A stretch of DNA of 64,000 bases from Mucilaginibacter rubeus. Its GTDB lineage: Bacteria > Bacteroidota > Bacteroidia > Sphingobacteriales > Sphingobacteriaceae. Location of the stretch: positions 3,782,001-3,846,000 of the forward strand of contig NZ_CP043450.1 in NCBI RefSeq assembly GCF_003286415.2. The letters run 5' to 3'. The number at the start of each line of letters is the position of its first letter. Position 1 is the stretch's first letter. Shown here in pieces: positions 1 through 9,305 of the stretch. The translations under genes were made by a program, and so were the position numbers. The notes beneath the pieces were generated by a model. The model was not told the DNA's origin, did no database searches, and saw only the letters and a list, made by a program, of their open reading frames with translations.

Positions 1-377
1 GTTTCGGTGGCCGGACGGCCGTAACTGATGCTGGCGGATAATAAACTTACTATACATGCCAATAAGAACTTATTTTTCATTTGTGATATTTTTTTGATCA
101 AATGTGGGCAGGCTTTAATCAAAAAAATATGCCTATAACACCTAAGCCACGCGCCCTCTTCAGCTCATAGCGGGCGAAGCTTAAAACCGGTGTTTTTCGC
201 CTATCAAAGCCGTTTTTCGCATATTTCTGAAGAACAAGTCCATGTTTCAAAACCGCTTCTGATAATTCTTTTAATTATCAATAAACTAAGCCGGAACATA
301 GCATAGATATTTAAATCTGTACGAAAATATTTTTATTTTTGAGAGCATCGTTTACCGACTAAAACTACCACTGCAAC
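1..377. other. Non-coding leader before the first kinase gene
   Basis: No gene is supported here. One forward frame is open from base 3 to a TAA ending at base 41 and could be the tail of a gene outside the window, but 12 codons are too few to judge. A TAnnTTTG-type -7 box (TATTTTTG) lies at 334-341, with no TTG at the usual distance upstream, so it is only a weak promoter candidate for the gene at 378. Confidence 0.4.
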
Positions 378-2195
378 TTGGAACCTACTGAAAATTTTTT
401 CCGAAGTATTGTTGAAGCCTCACCTTTTCCGGTGTATATGTGTATGGGCGAGGATAAGCTCATAGCCATAGCTAACGATGCCACGCTGAAGGCATGGGGC
501 AAGGACAAATCAGTAATTGGAAAACCGTTTGACGAGGCCCTTCCTGATCTTAAAGGTCAGCCGTTTAGTACCTTGATCAGCGAAGTTTACAAGACCGGCG
601 AAACCTACTATGGCAACAATGAACCTGCCGAATTTATAATTAACGGCAAACGGCAAGTCAACTATTTTAAATTTACATTTCAGGCGGTACGTAACTCGCG
701 CGATAAAATTGTGGGTGTTATTTGTTTCTCGACCGATGTTACCGAAATTGAGCATGCCCGCCAGGCCATGGAAGAGAGCAGACAGACCCTCTACAACATG
801 GTAAAACAGGCCCCGATAGGTATCTGTATTATTAATAGCGACAACCTGGTAATTGAGATGGTTAATGATTCATACCTTGAGCTTGTTGGGCGTAAACGCA
901 TAGAAATGGAAAACCGCGGTATCTGGGATGCCATACCCGAGGCAGCGGATTTGTATGCGCCAGTAATGGACAACGTTATTGAAACTGGTCAGCCAATTAC
1001 CGCAAAGGAGCATAAACTGTTACTGGTGCGCAATGGCATCCCCGAAATGGTATTTGTTGATTTTGTTTATGAACCCATTAGAGGTTTTGACGGCGAGATC
1101 AGCGCAATTATGGTCATAGCTATTGATGTAACCGAAAAGTTTCTTGCCCGACGCAAAATTGAGGAGGCAGAAGAACGGGCCAGGTTGGCTGTAGAAGCAG
1201 CTGAAATAGGCACATTTGATCTTGACCTGATAACCGACGAATTGCTAACATCCGAAAAATTTAATAAGATCTTCGGATTTGAGCGCAACGTTCCTCATGA
1301 TTTATTTGTTAAGGCGCTACACCCCGATGATATCGAGCTTCGGGATAATGCTCATAAAGCGGCGCTTGTTAGCGGCAAACTTTTTTATGAGGCAAGGATC
1401 ATCTGGCCGGATGGTTCAACCCACTGGATCAGGGCGCAGGGTAAAGTTTATTACGGCTCTATAAACAAGCCTCTCAGGATATTAGGAACCCTTCTTGACA
1501 TCACTGAGTTTAAACACCTGCAACAACAAAAAGACGATTTTATTAGTGTAGCCAGTCATGAACTTAAAACACCCATGACATCCATTAAGGCATCAATGCA
1601 ATTGCTGGACAGGCTGATAAAGGTTGATCCCTCATCTGATAAAATTCCTCAGTTTATTAACCGCGGCAACAGCAGTCTCAATAAAATGCAACAACTGGTT
1701 GACAGCTTGCTTAATGTTTCAAAAATAACGGCAGGACAGCTTACGTTGTACAAAACCAACTTTTTAGCATCTCAGATGATTAGCGAATGTTGCGATCATG
1801 TAAGACTTGCCGGCACGCATGAACTGGAGCTTACGGGTGACACCGAGCTTGAGCTATATGCCGACAGGCAACGTATTGATCAGGTTGTTGTTAACTTTGT
1901 AAACAACGCCGTTAAGTACGCGCCTGAAAGTAACCGCATAATCATAAACATAAGCAAGCAGGATGATATGGTTAAAATATCGGTACAGGATTTTGGTAAA
2001 GGCATCCCGGCAGAAAAGATCCCGCATTTATTTGAACGTTACTACAGGGTTGATACTTCAGGCATCCAATACTCCGGCCTCGGGCTTGGCCTATACATCA
2101 GTGCTGAAATTATTGACCGGCATGGCGGTCAAATGGGTGTTGAAAGCGAAATTGGTAAGGGCAGCACCTTTTGGTTTACAATACCACTGAATTGA
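378..2195 (+). CDS. PAS-domain sensor histidine kinase
   Basis: Probable sensor kinase that autophosphorylates on histidine and passes the phosphate to an unidentified response regulator. Three PAS/PAC-type sensor domains lie at about residues 5-125, 130-258 and 265-380. They are followed by a HisKA domain with the H-box SHELKTP (His394) and a HATPase_c domain with the GKGIP and GLGLGLYI G-boxes near the C-terminus. No transmembrane segment is visible, so it is probably cytoplasmic. The start is a TTG placed just before the first PAS domain; no ATG lies close by. No response regulator gene is adjacent, so it is an orphan kinase. Ligand unknown. Confidence 0.85.
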   Translation: MEPTENFFRSIVEASPFPVYMCMGEDKLIAIANDATLKAWGKDKSVIGKPFDEALPDLKGQPFSTLISEVYKTGETYYGNNEPAEFIINGKRQVNYFKFTFQAVRNSRDKIVGVICFSTDVTEIEHARQAMEESRQTLYNMVKQAPIGICIINSDNLVIEMVNDSYLELVGRKRIEMENRGIWDAIPEAADLYAPVMDNVIETGQPITAKEHKLLLVRNGIPEMVFVDFVYEPIRGFDGEISAIMVIAIDVTEKFLARRKIEEAEERARLAVEAAEIGTFDLDLITDELLTSEKFNKIFGFERNVPHDLFVKALHPDDIELRDNAHKAALVSGKLFYEARIIWPDGSTHWIRAQGKVYYGSINKPLRILGTLLDITEFKHLQQQKDDFISVASHELKTPMTSIKASMQLLDRLIKVDPSSDKIPQFINRGNSSLNKMQQLVDSLLNVSKITAGQLTLYKTNFLASQMISECCDHVRLAGTHELELTGDTELELYADRQRIDQVVVNFVNNAVKYAPESNRIIINISKQDDMVKISVQDFGKGIPAEKIPHLFERYYRVDTSGIQYSGLGLGLYISAEIIDRHGGQMGVESEIGKGSTFWFTIPLN

Positions 2196-2214
2196 AATTG
2201 AATTTAAAAATCAA

Positions 2215-3042
2215 TTGAAATTAGTAAAACCCATACTTATTGTCCTGTTGTTTTGCCTGCTTACCGTTTTAACACAAATTGGTGGACTGGTTTATATTAT
2301 TTCAATTAGCTTTCACAAATGGGTCAATAAAACAATAAAAAATAAGTACTACCGCCAACTTACAATATTTGCAATATTCGTCTTTCTTTATTGCTTTTCA
2401 ACTTTTGTGGTTGTGCCGCCACTTGCCCGCTTGTGGGGCAGGGTACCTCTTCCAATAGCGGAAACAAATCATTTACGGCCGTTAAACCAGCTAACCTGCT
2501 TGTTTAACCGTAATTATGTTCGCCCTCAACTTAAGCAAGCCACATATACCGTGGCTTCCGAAATAAACAAAAGGTATCCAGGTAGTACCTTAAATTATCT
2601 TGATGCAAGTTTTCCGTTTATTAACGGATTTCCTCTTATGCCCCATCTGAGCCATAATGATGGCAAAAAACTGGATCTTGCATTTTTTTATATTGATAAC
2701 AAAACTGGATTGAGAACCGATAAAGCGCCCTCTCCAATTGGTTACGGAATTAGCGAGAAGCCGCGTACAGGAGAAATTAATACAACTCAGACTTGCCTGA
2801 TAAAAGGGTATTGGCAATATAGTTTTCTGACCCAAATAGTCCCCCAGGGTAATAAAGTCAATTTTACGTTTGATAGTGTAAGAACAAAAGATCTCGTAAA
2901 TTTATTTGCGGCGCAAAATGCTATTAATAAAATATTTATTGAGCCTCATTTAAAAACACGGTTGAAGATCACCACACCAAAGATCCGGTTTCATGGCTGC
3001 CGTGCAGTAAGGCATGATGATCATATTCACGTGCAGTTATAA
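2215..3042 (+). CDS. Membrane-anchored MepA-like (M74/LAS) peptidase homologue
   Basis: A 275-residue protein with two hydrophobic segments (about residues 5-30 and 48-70) and a soluble C-terminal domain. His144, His147 and Asp154 form H-x2-H-x6-D, the spacing of the zinc ligands of MepA-type murein endopeptidases, and the C-terminus ends in HDDHIHVQL (His267, His270, His272), matching the second MepA motif. I infer a peptidoglycan endopeptidase fold exposed outside the inner membrane. Sequence between the motifs is not recognisable to me, so function is inference from metal ligands. The start is a TTG 19 bases after the kinase stop, so cotranscription is possible. Confidence 0.6.
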   Translation: MKLVKPILIVLLFCLLTVLTQIGGLVYIISISFHKWVNKTIKNKYYRQLTIFAIFVFLYCFSTFVVVPPLARLWGRVPLPIAETNHLRPLNQLTCLFNRNYVRPQLKQATYTVASEINKRYPGSTLNYLDASFPFINGFPLMPHLSHNDGKKLDLAFFYIDNKTGLRTDKAPSPIGYGISEKPRTGEINTTQTCLIKGYWQYSFLTQIVPQGNKVNFTFDSVRTKDLVNLFAAQNAINKIFIEPHLKTRLKITTPKIRFHGCRAVRHDDHIHVQL

Positions 3043-3175
3043 AGCCCGCTTTTATTTAACTAAAGAACAATATTTTAACCAAGACAGTTAAATTATTCTT
3101 ATTCCAACAAATGCATACTTTTGGTGTTTGTAATATTCGTATTTTTAAACACAATCCCCTATTTGATCCTTTAAA

Positions 3176-4360
3176 ATGACAGGCAATTTAGATCCTAATC
3201 TCCAGGCTGATCTGGAAGCCATAAACCAGATTCCGGTAATCAATTCAATACTGGAGGTTATTTGCCGTACTACAGGAATGGGTTTTGCTGCCGTAGCACG
3301 TGTTACCGAAAAAAAATGGATAGCTTGCGCGGTGCTTGATAACATCCAGTTTGGGCTGGTTCCTGGTGGGGAATTAACATTAGAAACTACCATTTGTCAT
3401 GAAATAAGGCAAACGCAGGAAGCCGTTATCATTGACCATGTTGAGAAGGACGAGCGCTTCCGCGCGCACCACACCCCTTTGATGTATGGCTTTCAAAGTT
3501 ATATTTCTATGCCTATCATCCGTAAGGATGGTACTTTTTTCGGTACCCTTTGCGCTATCGACCCTAACCCGGCAAGGCTCGATACTCCGGAGGTGACCAA
3601 TATGTTCAAGCTTTATGCCGATCTTATTTCGTTTCATTTACAAGCAACTGAAAAGTTAGCTCTTACCGAAGAAAAACTTTTAGAAGAACGCAAAACAGCT
3701 GAACTTCGGGAACAGTTTATCGCCATTTTGGGGCATGATCTGCGCAATCCCGTTACCGCTGTATCAAACGTTGGTCAGCTAATGATGCGAATGCCGCTTG
3801 ATGACAGGCTTAAACGCCTTGCTACAATCCTTCAGGATTCGTCCTTGCGAATGAAAGGCCTCATTGACAACCTGCTCGATTTTGCCCGTGGCCGGCTTGG
3901 AGATGGCATTACGTTAGCATTAAGCCCTAACGAACACCTTGAAAAAACGCTTAGACACATAATTTCTGAACTTCTTCTCGCTGCTCCTGAACGGGAGATC
4001 ATTACCGACTTTAATATTACCGAAACCGTATTTTGCGATGGAACAAGGGTGGCACAATTATTCTCTAACCTGTTATCAAACGCGCTTACACATGGGCAAA
4101 AAGATGCACCGGTAAAGGTGGCAGCAGGTAAAATCGATAATAAATTTATACTTTCAGTAACTAACCCCGGCGATCAGATTCCTTTTGCGGCAATGGAGCG
4201 GTTATTTCAACCATTTTCGCGTGGTGAAGTTAAACAAGGTCAGCAGGGTTTAGGGCTTGGTTTGTATATTTCATCGGAGATAGCCAAAGCCCACGGAGGC
4301 ACAATAGCTGTAACATCAACCCCGGAAGAAACTTGCTTTACTTTTCAGTTTCCGGCGTAA
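3176..4360 (+). CDS. GAF-domain sensor histidine kinase
   Basis: Soluble histidine kinase of 394 residues. A GAF domain covers about residues 25-165, including the region FRAHHTPLMYGFQSYISMPI that is typical of GAF sensors. A short helical linker leads to HisKA with the motif GHDLRNP (His187), then HATPase_c with an N-box (NLLSNALTH) and the G-box GLGLGLYIS. There is no membrane segment. The ATG is clear. Its 3' end overlaps the convergent VOC gene by 16 bases. No response regulator is adjacent; the signal is unknown. Confidence 0.87.
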   Translation: MTGNLDPNLQADLEAINQIPVINSILEVICRTTGMGFAAVARVTEKKWIACAVLDNIQFGLVPGGELTLETTICHEIRQTQEAVIIDHVEKDERFRAHHTPLMYGFQSYISMPIIRKDGTFFGTLCAIDPNPARLDTPEVTNMFKLYADLISFHLQATEKLALTEEKLLEERKTAELREQFIAILGHDLRNPVTAVSNVGQLMMRMPLDDRLKRLATILQDSSLRMKGLIDNLLDFARGRLGDGITLALSPNEHLEKTLRHIISELLLAAPEREIITDFNITETVFCDGTRVAQLFSNLLSNALTHGQKDAPVKVAAGKIDNKFILSVTNPGDQIPFAAMERLFQPFSRGEVKQGQQGLGLGLYISSEIAKAHGGTIAVTSTPEETCFTFQFPA

Positions 4361-4737
4361 GGATTAAAACAAATTTCCCAGCAATTTCCTTCAGGATCGG
4401 CAACAAAGCCTGCGTATCCGCCCCAAAATGTTTCGGATGGCTGCTTTAATATTTGTACGCCGACCCCTCTTAATTTCGCTATCTGTTCATCAACATTAGC
4501 TTTTGAAGCGAGGTTTATGGTAAAGTAGACAGCCTTACTCCTGTTATTATTATGTATATTTGTGTATTCCTTAAAAAGCGGCTCATCGCACAGGGTGAGT
4601 ACTAAATTATCAAGCTTTAGCATTACAATCTTTTCATTTTCGGCAATAATTTGCCACCCGAATTTTTCGATATAAAATTCCTTTATCGCATCAAGATCTT
4701 TAACAGCAAGCGTTACGGCGGCTACATGGGTTTGCAT
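4345..4737 (-). CDS. VOC (glyoxalase/bleomycin-resistance fold) family protein
   Basis: A 130-residue protein with the VOC pattern: an N-terminal strand HVAAVTLAVKDLDAIKEFY, then a GWQII segment, and a C-terminal repeat ending in GFVADPEGNCWEICFNP, where the Glu is the usual metal-ligand position. VOC members include glyoxalase I, dioxygenases and antibiotic-binding proteins, and the substrate cannot be told from sequence. It converges on the GAF kinase gene with a 16-base overlap. Confidence 0.85.
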   Translation of the reverse strand: MQTHVAAVTLAVKDLDAIKEFYIEKFGWQIIAENEKIVMLKLDNLVLTLCDEPLFKEYTNIHNNNRSKAVYFTINLASKANVDEQIAKLRGVGVQILKQPSETFWGGYAGFVADPEGNCWEICFNPYAGN

Positions 4738-4863
4738 GGTGTATTACTTTTATAAGGGGTTCTTATACACAAAAACTACAGGCTTTGCATGTTTTATTTC
4801 ACACTAAAATTTAATCGCCAGTTAATACAGCTCGTATAAATTTAGTTAACCAAATATATAAAC

Positions 4864-5037
4864 ATGCAGATCAATTATTTTATAGTAGGGATTGTAATAA
4901 CCCTGTTAATAGCACTGATGATATGGATTGTAAAAACCGACCGGAAAGATGAAAAAAATTTCGAGCAAAATATTATTGATCAGGAACTTAAACCCAGGGA
5001 GCACCCAAAACCGCAAAAAGCCGATAAAGCGATGTGA
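4864..5037 (+). CDS. Small single-pass membrane protein
   Basis: A 57-residue frame starting at ATG, with an N-terminal hydrophobic helix (residues about 5-24) followed by a charged tail (KTDRKDEKNFEQN) rich in Lys, Glu and Pro. It fills an otherwise empty stretch of almost 400 bases between the VOC and patatin genes, and the helix-then-charged-tail layout is that of many small inner-membrane proteins of Sphingobacteriia. Function unknown. Similar proteins often sit alone, and no operon is visible. Confidence 0.6.
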   Translation: MQINYFIVGIVITLLIALMIWIVKTDRKDEKNFEQNIIDQELKPREHPKPQKADKAM

Positions 5038-5130
5038 TTGGGTAAAACCCGCTATTAACTCACGTATTTTTACGCATTTCTTTACAATATCCTTTTTCTA
5101 AATTTCACCACCCAACCTAAAATCTATCTC

Positions 5131-6804
5131 ATGGCAGCAGAAAAAACTTCAGATCAGCAAGTATTTTATGTAGGACTTTGTATGGCCGGCGCGGTTTCTG
5201 CGGGGGCCTATACCGCAGGCGTTATTGATTACCTGCTCCAGGCATTAACCGAATGGGACAAACGTCGCGGCCAACCCGGCGTTCCATCACACAGGGTGCA
5301 GATCCCTGTAATGGGCGGCGCATCTGCCGGGGGCATGACCAGTATCATGGCAGCATCCTCGCTTAATAACCCGATAACCCATATCGATAAACCTTCAGGA
5401 GATATCCTTGCCGAACATCCTGAGAATAAACTCTATCACTCGTGGGTTGATCTTGTTCAGGCAGATATGTTTTCGAAAATGCTGGATACATCTGATATTA
5501 AAAACTCAGGCGTAATATCCGCCCTTAATTCTGATTTTATTAACGATGTTGCTACCCGCGTAGTTTCTGCTGATCCCAAACAGTGGCAGCCTACCCCTGC
5601 TTATATTAAACCAGGTTTAAAGATCTTCACTACACTTACCAACCTGCAGGGCTATGCTTATAATGTCCCGTTCAATTCGTCATCGCCGCAGCCTACTAAG
5701 TACAACATGCGCATCCATAATGATTACGCGTGTTTTCAACTTACAGAGAACGCTATAACAGGACATAATGATGGTTGGATGCCTTTGGACCTGAAGAATA
5801 AAGTAAACACTGATATAGCCGCCGATGCAGCTATGGCTACAGGCGCTTTTCCCGTTGGCTTACAATCAAGAATAGTAAAACGGGATGCGCAATATGTTAA
5901 CAATAACCCATGGCTAAGCAATTACCTGGTTAATAGTCCTGTAGCAGCTGGTGGCTATCAAACCCTGAATGTTGACGGCGGCATGATCAACAACGAACCA
6001 TTTGACAAAGTGCGGAGTGTATTGGATGATCTTACCGGTCAGCCCGATGTTGATTATAATAACTATAATAAGTTTGTTTCAACCGTGCTGATGATAGAGC
6101 CCTTCCCTACTCAGGCGCCAACACCAATTTCGCAATCAAGGGCTATATCAAATATCGTAGGCTTAACGCTATCTTCCATGTTATCGCAAATGCGATCAAA
6201 GGCTGTTAATATTAAAGATGCCATGGACTCGGATTGTGCCGGCCAGTACCTGATCACCCCATCGCGCAGGGTAGATACACCGGATGGTAAATCAACTGAT
6301 CTTACCGGCGAGCAAGCCATTGCCTGTGGTGCGCTGAGCGGCTTTAGCGGTTTTTTAAATAAAGAATTCAGGGTTCATGACTTCTTTTTAGGCCGTCATA
6401 ACTGCAAGATCTTTTTACGTGATTACTTTACCGTGCCCACCAAAGCACTAACTACCAACTCTATTTTTGTTGATGGCTACGCCAACGCGGATAAAGCCAA
6501 ATTTAAATCAACCCAAAACGATAGCTACCAGATCATCCCCGTGTTTGAAGAGGAAATCAAATTCCCTGATATTAAATTCAGCTCGGGCAACAACTGGCCT
6601 ACTATTAAGGAACAGGATATTGATAGGTTTAGCGGCGGTATGAAAGACCGTATCCAAACCATTATGCTTAATGTGGCAGACCTGGGCTGGCTTACCAAAA
6701 GCTTACTATGGATAGGTGCCAAAGTGATTTTGAACCGCATGGTAACCAACAAAATTATGGTGACAATAAAAGGCGAACTTAAAACCTGGAAACTGCTGCC
6801 ATAA
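5131..6804 (+). CDS. Patatin-like phospholipase
   Basis: A 557-residue patatin-family acyl hydrolase. The nucleophile elbow is GASAG with Ser65, preceded by an oxyanion-type glycine-rich segment (MAGAVSAGAYTAGV). The second member of the dyad is Asp282 in VDGGMINNEP, the DGG motif of the family. The long C-terminal part after about residue 350 is not recognised. There is no signal peptide, so it is probably cytoplasmic or peripheral on the membrane. Family members release fatty acids from phospholipids; the substrate here is unknown. It stands alone with an ATG start. Confidence 0.85.
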   Translation: MAAEKTSDQQVFYVGLCMAGAVSAGAYTAGVIDYLLQALTEWDKRRGQPGVPSHRVQIPVMGGASAGGMTSIMAASSLNNPITHIDKPSGDILAEHPENKLYHSWVDLVQADMFSKMLDTSDIKNSGVISALNSDFINDVATRVVSADPKQWQPTPAYIKPGLKIFTTLTNLQGYAYNVPFNSSSPQPTKYNMRIHNDYACFQLTENAITGHNDGWMPLDLKNKVNTDIAADAAMATGAFPVGLQSRIVKRDAQYVNNNPWLSNYLVNSPVAAGGYQTLNVDGGMINNEPFDKVRSVLDDLTGQPDVDYNNYNKFVSTVLMIEPFPTQAPTPISQSRAISNIVGLTLSSMLSQMRSKAVNIKDAMDSDCAGQYLITPSRRVDTPDGKSTDLTGEQAIACGALSGFSGFLNKEFRVHDFFLGRHNCKIFLRDYFTVPTKALTTNSIFVDGYANADKAKFKSTQNDSYQIIPVFEEEIKFPDIKFSSGNNWPTIKEQDIDRFSGGMKDRIQTIMLNVADLGWLTKSLLWIGAKVILNRMVTNKIMVTIKGELKTWKLLP

Positions 6805-6852
6805 CGCTGCATTCTTAACTCATTGGCGGGAACAGATTAAGGTAAATTAAGC

Positions 6853-6884
6853 TTGTCAAAAAAGATTTTGCTTAATTACATTTG
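6853..6884 (+). promoter_or_regulatory. Bacteroidota-type promoter for the EamA transporter gene
   Basis: TTG at 6853-6855, 21 bases, then TACATTTG at 6877-6884 match the TTG / TAnnTTTG consensus of Bacteroidota sigma-A promoters. The ATG at 6892 follows the -7 box by 7 bases, so the transcript would be leaderless or nearly so. This argues against the in-frame TTG at 6853 as the start codon. Confidence 0.55.
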
Positions 6885-6891
6885 CCGCCGT

Positions 6892-7773
6892 ATGTATAAA
6901 AAAATATTAGCCGGTGTGGTGTTCACCGCGCTTTGGTCTACCGGTGCAATAGCAGCCAAGTTCGGCATTCGTTCGGCCGATGCTTTGATTTTGGCCAGTG
7001 TCAGGTTTATTAGTACAGGTTTAATATTTGGCCCTTATTTTTTATTACATAGCAAGCACCGCTTTTGGCCTCGTGGCAGCGAGTGGAAGCCCATTATTAT
7101 TTACGGGCTTTTAAATACCACGTTTACACTGGGTTCTTTTTTCGCGGCACAAAAGTATGCGTCGGCAGGCATGAGCACGCTGTTTTTAGCTGTGGCTCCC
7201 TTGCTCATGGCGCTGTTCTCGTCGTGGTTTTTAGGCCGTAAGCTTAGCCGCTTTGAGATTATTGGGATGCTGGTGGCATTTAGTGGGTTGATACTTTCCG
7301 CCGCTTCTGAGTTACCCAAAGGCCATATCAAACCCTTAGGCTTAGTATTACTCATTATCTATATGGTATCCTACGCCTGCAGCAGTATTTATTTTTCGTC
7401 GATAAAGCGAACGCTGACTAATATTGTTTTTAACGTTTGGCAGGTATTTACCGGCGGCATCATGTTATTGCCTTTTGCCTTCCTGTTTAAAGACTATCAC
7501 ATTCATCATTTAGACACGAACCTCCTGTTGTCTATGGCCTGGATGGTCATCGTGCTCTCGTTCATAGCCAATCAGTTATGGCTTTACCTGGTAAAGATAG
7601 ATACCGTTAAAGCCGCGGCATGGCTATACCTTGCCCCTGTTTTTGGCTATGCGCTTGGTTACATTTTCTTCAATGAAACCATAACCGTGTTCACCATTTC
7701 CGGTACGCTTTTAGTAATTGCGGGATTGGTTGTAGCGGGGAGGAATAAGAAAGCAGTTAAGGCTGTAGAGTAG
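6892..7773 (+). CDS. EamA/DMT-family transporter
   Basis: A 293-residue integral membrane protein with about ten hydrophobic helices in two EamA repeats (about residues 1-135 and 145-285). It has the N-terminal pattern GVVFTALWSTGAIAAKFGI and the later segment SFIANQLWLYLVK typical of drug/metabolite exporters. The substrate cannot be predicted; relatives export amino acids or metabolites. I chose the ATG at 6892 because a consensus promoter box lies immediately upstream. An in-frame TTG at 6853 would add 13 residues but lies inside the promoter. Monocistronic. Confidence 0.83.
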   Translation: MYKKILAGVVFTALWSTGAIAAKFGIRSADALILASVRFISTGLIFGPYFLLHSKHRFWPRGSEWKPIIIYGLLNTTFTLGSFFAAQKYASAGMSTLFLAVAPLLMALFSSWFLGRKLSRFEIIGMLVAFSGLILSAASELPKGHIKPLGLVLLIIYMVSYACSSIYFSSIKRTLTNIVFNVWQVFTGGIMLLPFAFLFKDYHIHHLDTNLLLSMAWMVIVLSFIANQLWLYLVKIDTVKAAAWLYLAPVFGYALGYIFFNETITVFTISGTLLVIAGLVVAGRNKKAVKAVE

Positions 7774-7793
7774 CTATAACCTGCTTCTTAGGT

Positions 7794-7883
7794 TTGTCAT
7801 GTTGAACGCAGTGAAACATCTTCTCCGATCTGTAATAGTGGTTGTAAGATGAAGAAGATCCTTCACTACGTTCAGGATGACAA
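7794..7883. repeat. Imperfect palindromic intergenic repeat (GTCATGTTGAACG type)
   Basis: The left arm begins GTCATGTTGAACGCAGTGAA and the right arm ends CTTCACTACGTTCAGGATGAC; the arms pair with a few mismatches around a roughly 45-base centre. It lies between two convergent genes and could fold into a long hairpin that ends both transcripts. Its arm sequence differs from the GTCATTGCGAG family later in the window. Confidence 0.6.
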
Positions 7884-7895
7884 AAAAGAATATTG

Positions 7896-9140
7896 TTATA
7901 TCGCCTTAAACACCACTATCCCATTATGGCCACCAAAGCCAAAAGTGTTGCTCATAGCTACTTTTACTTTGTGGTCCATGGCATCCTTCAATACAAATTT
8001 CAAAGTATCAGGAATAGCCGGGTCTAAAGTTGTGGTATTGATAGTTGGAGGGATCACCTGATTTTCTATCGATTTAATAGCAGCGATAGCCTCAATAGCA
8101 CCGGCAGCACCAAGCAGGTGACCGGTCATTGATTTGGTTGATCCTATGATGGTTTTTATCTCTTTATTTTTGCTAACTGCCAGTAAAGCATTGATCTCCG
8201 AAAGATCGCCTACCGGGGTTGAGGTAGCATGCATGTTCAGGTAGTCAACATCTTCGATGCTTAAACCCGATTCGGTTAGTGCCTGCTGCATAGCACGGGC
8301 GGCACCAAGTCCTTCAGGATGGGTAGCTGTCATGTGATAAGCATCAGCTGTCATGGATGCTCCGGTTACTTCGGCATAAATATGTGCGCCGCGGGCAACC
8401 GCGTGGTCATAGTCTTCCAGTACTAAAGCACCGGCACCTTCGCCCATAACAAAACCATCACGATCGATATCAAATGGCCTTGAAGCATGTTGAGGGTCAT
8501 CATTGCGCGCAGACATCGCTTTCATAGAACTAAAACCGCCGATAGAAGCTGGTGTAATAGGCGCTTCTGAACCACCTGTAACTATGATTTTAGCCTTACC
8601 TAAACGGATATAGTTAAAGGCGTCCATAATAGCGGTGTTAGACGTTGCACAGGCCGAAACGGTTGTGTAATTGATCCCCATAAAACCATTACGGATAGAG
8701 ATCATGCCCGAAGCCATATTGGAAATAAATTTAGGCACAAAGAACGGGCTAAACCTTGGTTGTCCGTTTCCCCTGGCGTATTCGGTCACCTGCTCTTCAA
8801 AAGTTTCCATACCGCCTTGTCCGCTACCCCAGATAATACCAATATCAAACGGATCCATTTTACTCAACTCAAATCCCGAATCTTTGATAGCTTCATCTGC
8901 TGCTACAAGGGCATATTGGGTAAAGGTATCGGTACGTTTTAATTCGGCTTTATCCAGATGATCTGTGATATTGAAATCTTTCAGTTCGCAGGCAAATTGC
9001 GTACGAAACAATGATGCATCAAAACGGGTGATGGTTGCCGCGCCGCTTTTACCGGCAACTAAGTTTTGCCAATAAGTTTTTACATTATTTCCAAGCGGTG
9101 TTAAAGCGCCCAGACCTGTTATAACTACTCTGTTTAACAT
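7896..9140 (-). CDS. fabF: Beta-ketoacyl-ACP synthase II
   Basis: A 414-residue condensing enzyme that elongates acyl-ACP with malonyl-ACP in fatty acid synthesis. The nucleophile is Cys164 in TVSACATSN, and the two catalytic histidines lie in NMHATSTPVGD and MTGHLLGAAGA, the Cys-His-His set of KAS I/II. The C-terminal NTFGFGGHNG loop is present. I place the start at the ATG giving MLNRVVITGLG, which matches the family; the frame extends 12 codons further up, but a -7 box at 9163-9170 lies there. No acyl carrier protein gene is adjacent, unlike many fabF loci, so this may be one of several paralogues. Confidence 0.92.
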   Translation of the reverse strand: MLNRVVITGLGALTPLGNNVKTYWQNLVAGKSGAATITRFDASLFRTQFACELKDFNITDHLDKAELKRTDTFTQYALVAADEAIKDSGFELSKMDPFDIGIIWGSGQGGMETFEEQVTEYARGNGQPRFSPFFVPKFISNMASGMISIRNGFMGINYTTVSACATSNTAIMDAFNYIRLGKAKIIVTGGSEAPITPASIGGFSSMKAMSARNDDPQHASRPFDIDRDGFVMGEGAGALVLEDYDHAVARGAHIYAEVTGASMTADAYHMTATHPEGLGAARAMQQALTESGLSIEDVDYLNMHATSTPVGDLSEINALLAVSKNKEIKTIIGSTKSMTGHLLGAAGAIEAIAAIKSIENQVIPPTINTTTLDPAIPDTLKFVLKDAMDHKVKVAMSNTFGFGGHNGIVVFKAI

Positions 9141-9162
9141 GATGGTTTTATTAAAATCGGCG

Positions 9163-9170
9163 CAAAGATA
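9163..9170 (-). promoter_or_regulatory. -7 box upstream of fabF
   Basis: Read on the minus strand, TATCTTTG matches TAnnTTTG and ends 22 bases before the fabF ATG. No TTG lies at the expected distance, so support is partial. Confidence 0.35.
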
Positions 9171-9305
9171 TAACAATATACCAAATGGTATTTTGGCAAA
9201 TCAATACTAACAGGTTTTAAACGCTGAAAATTACCGGGTTATGGCATGACCAAAAGTTAAAACAGTTCAAAAACCTACCTGATTTAGGCGAGAAAAGAGA
9301 TGGAA

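Noticed and set aside
1..41. Tail of an upstream gene (12 codons to a TAA)
   Set aside because: Too short to tell from chance.
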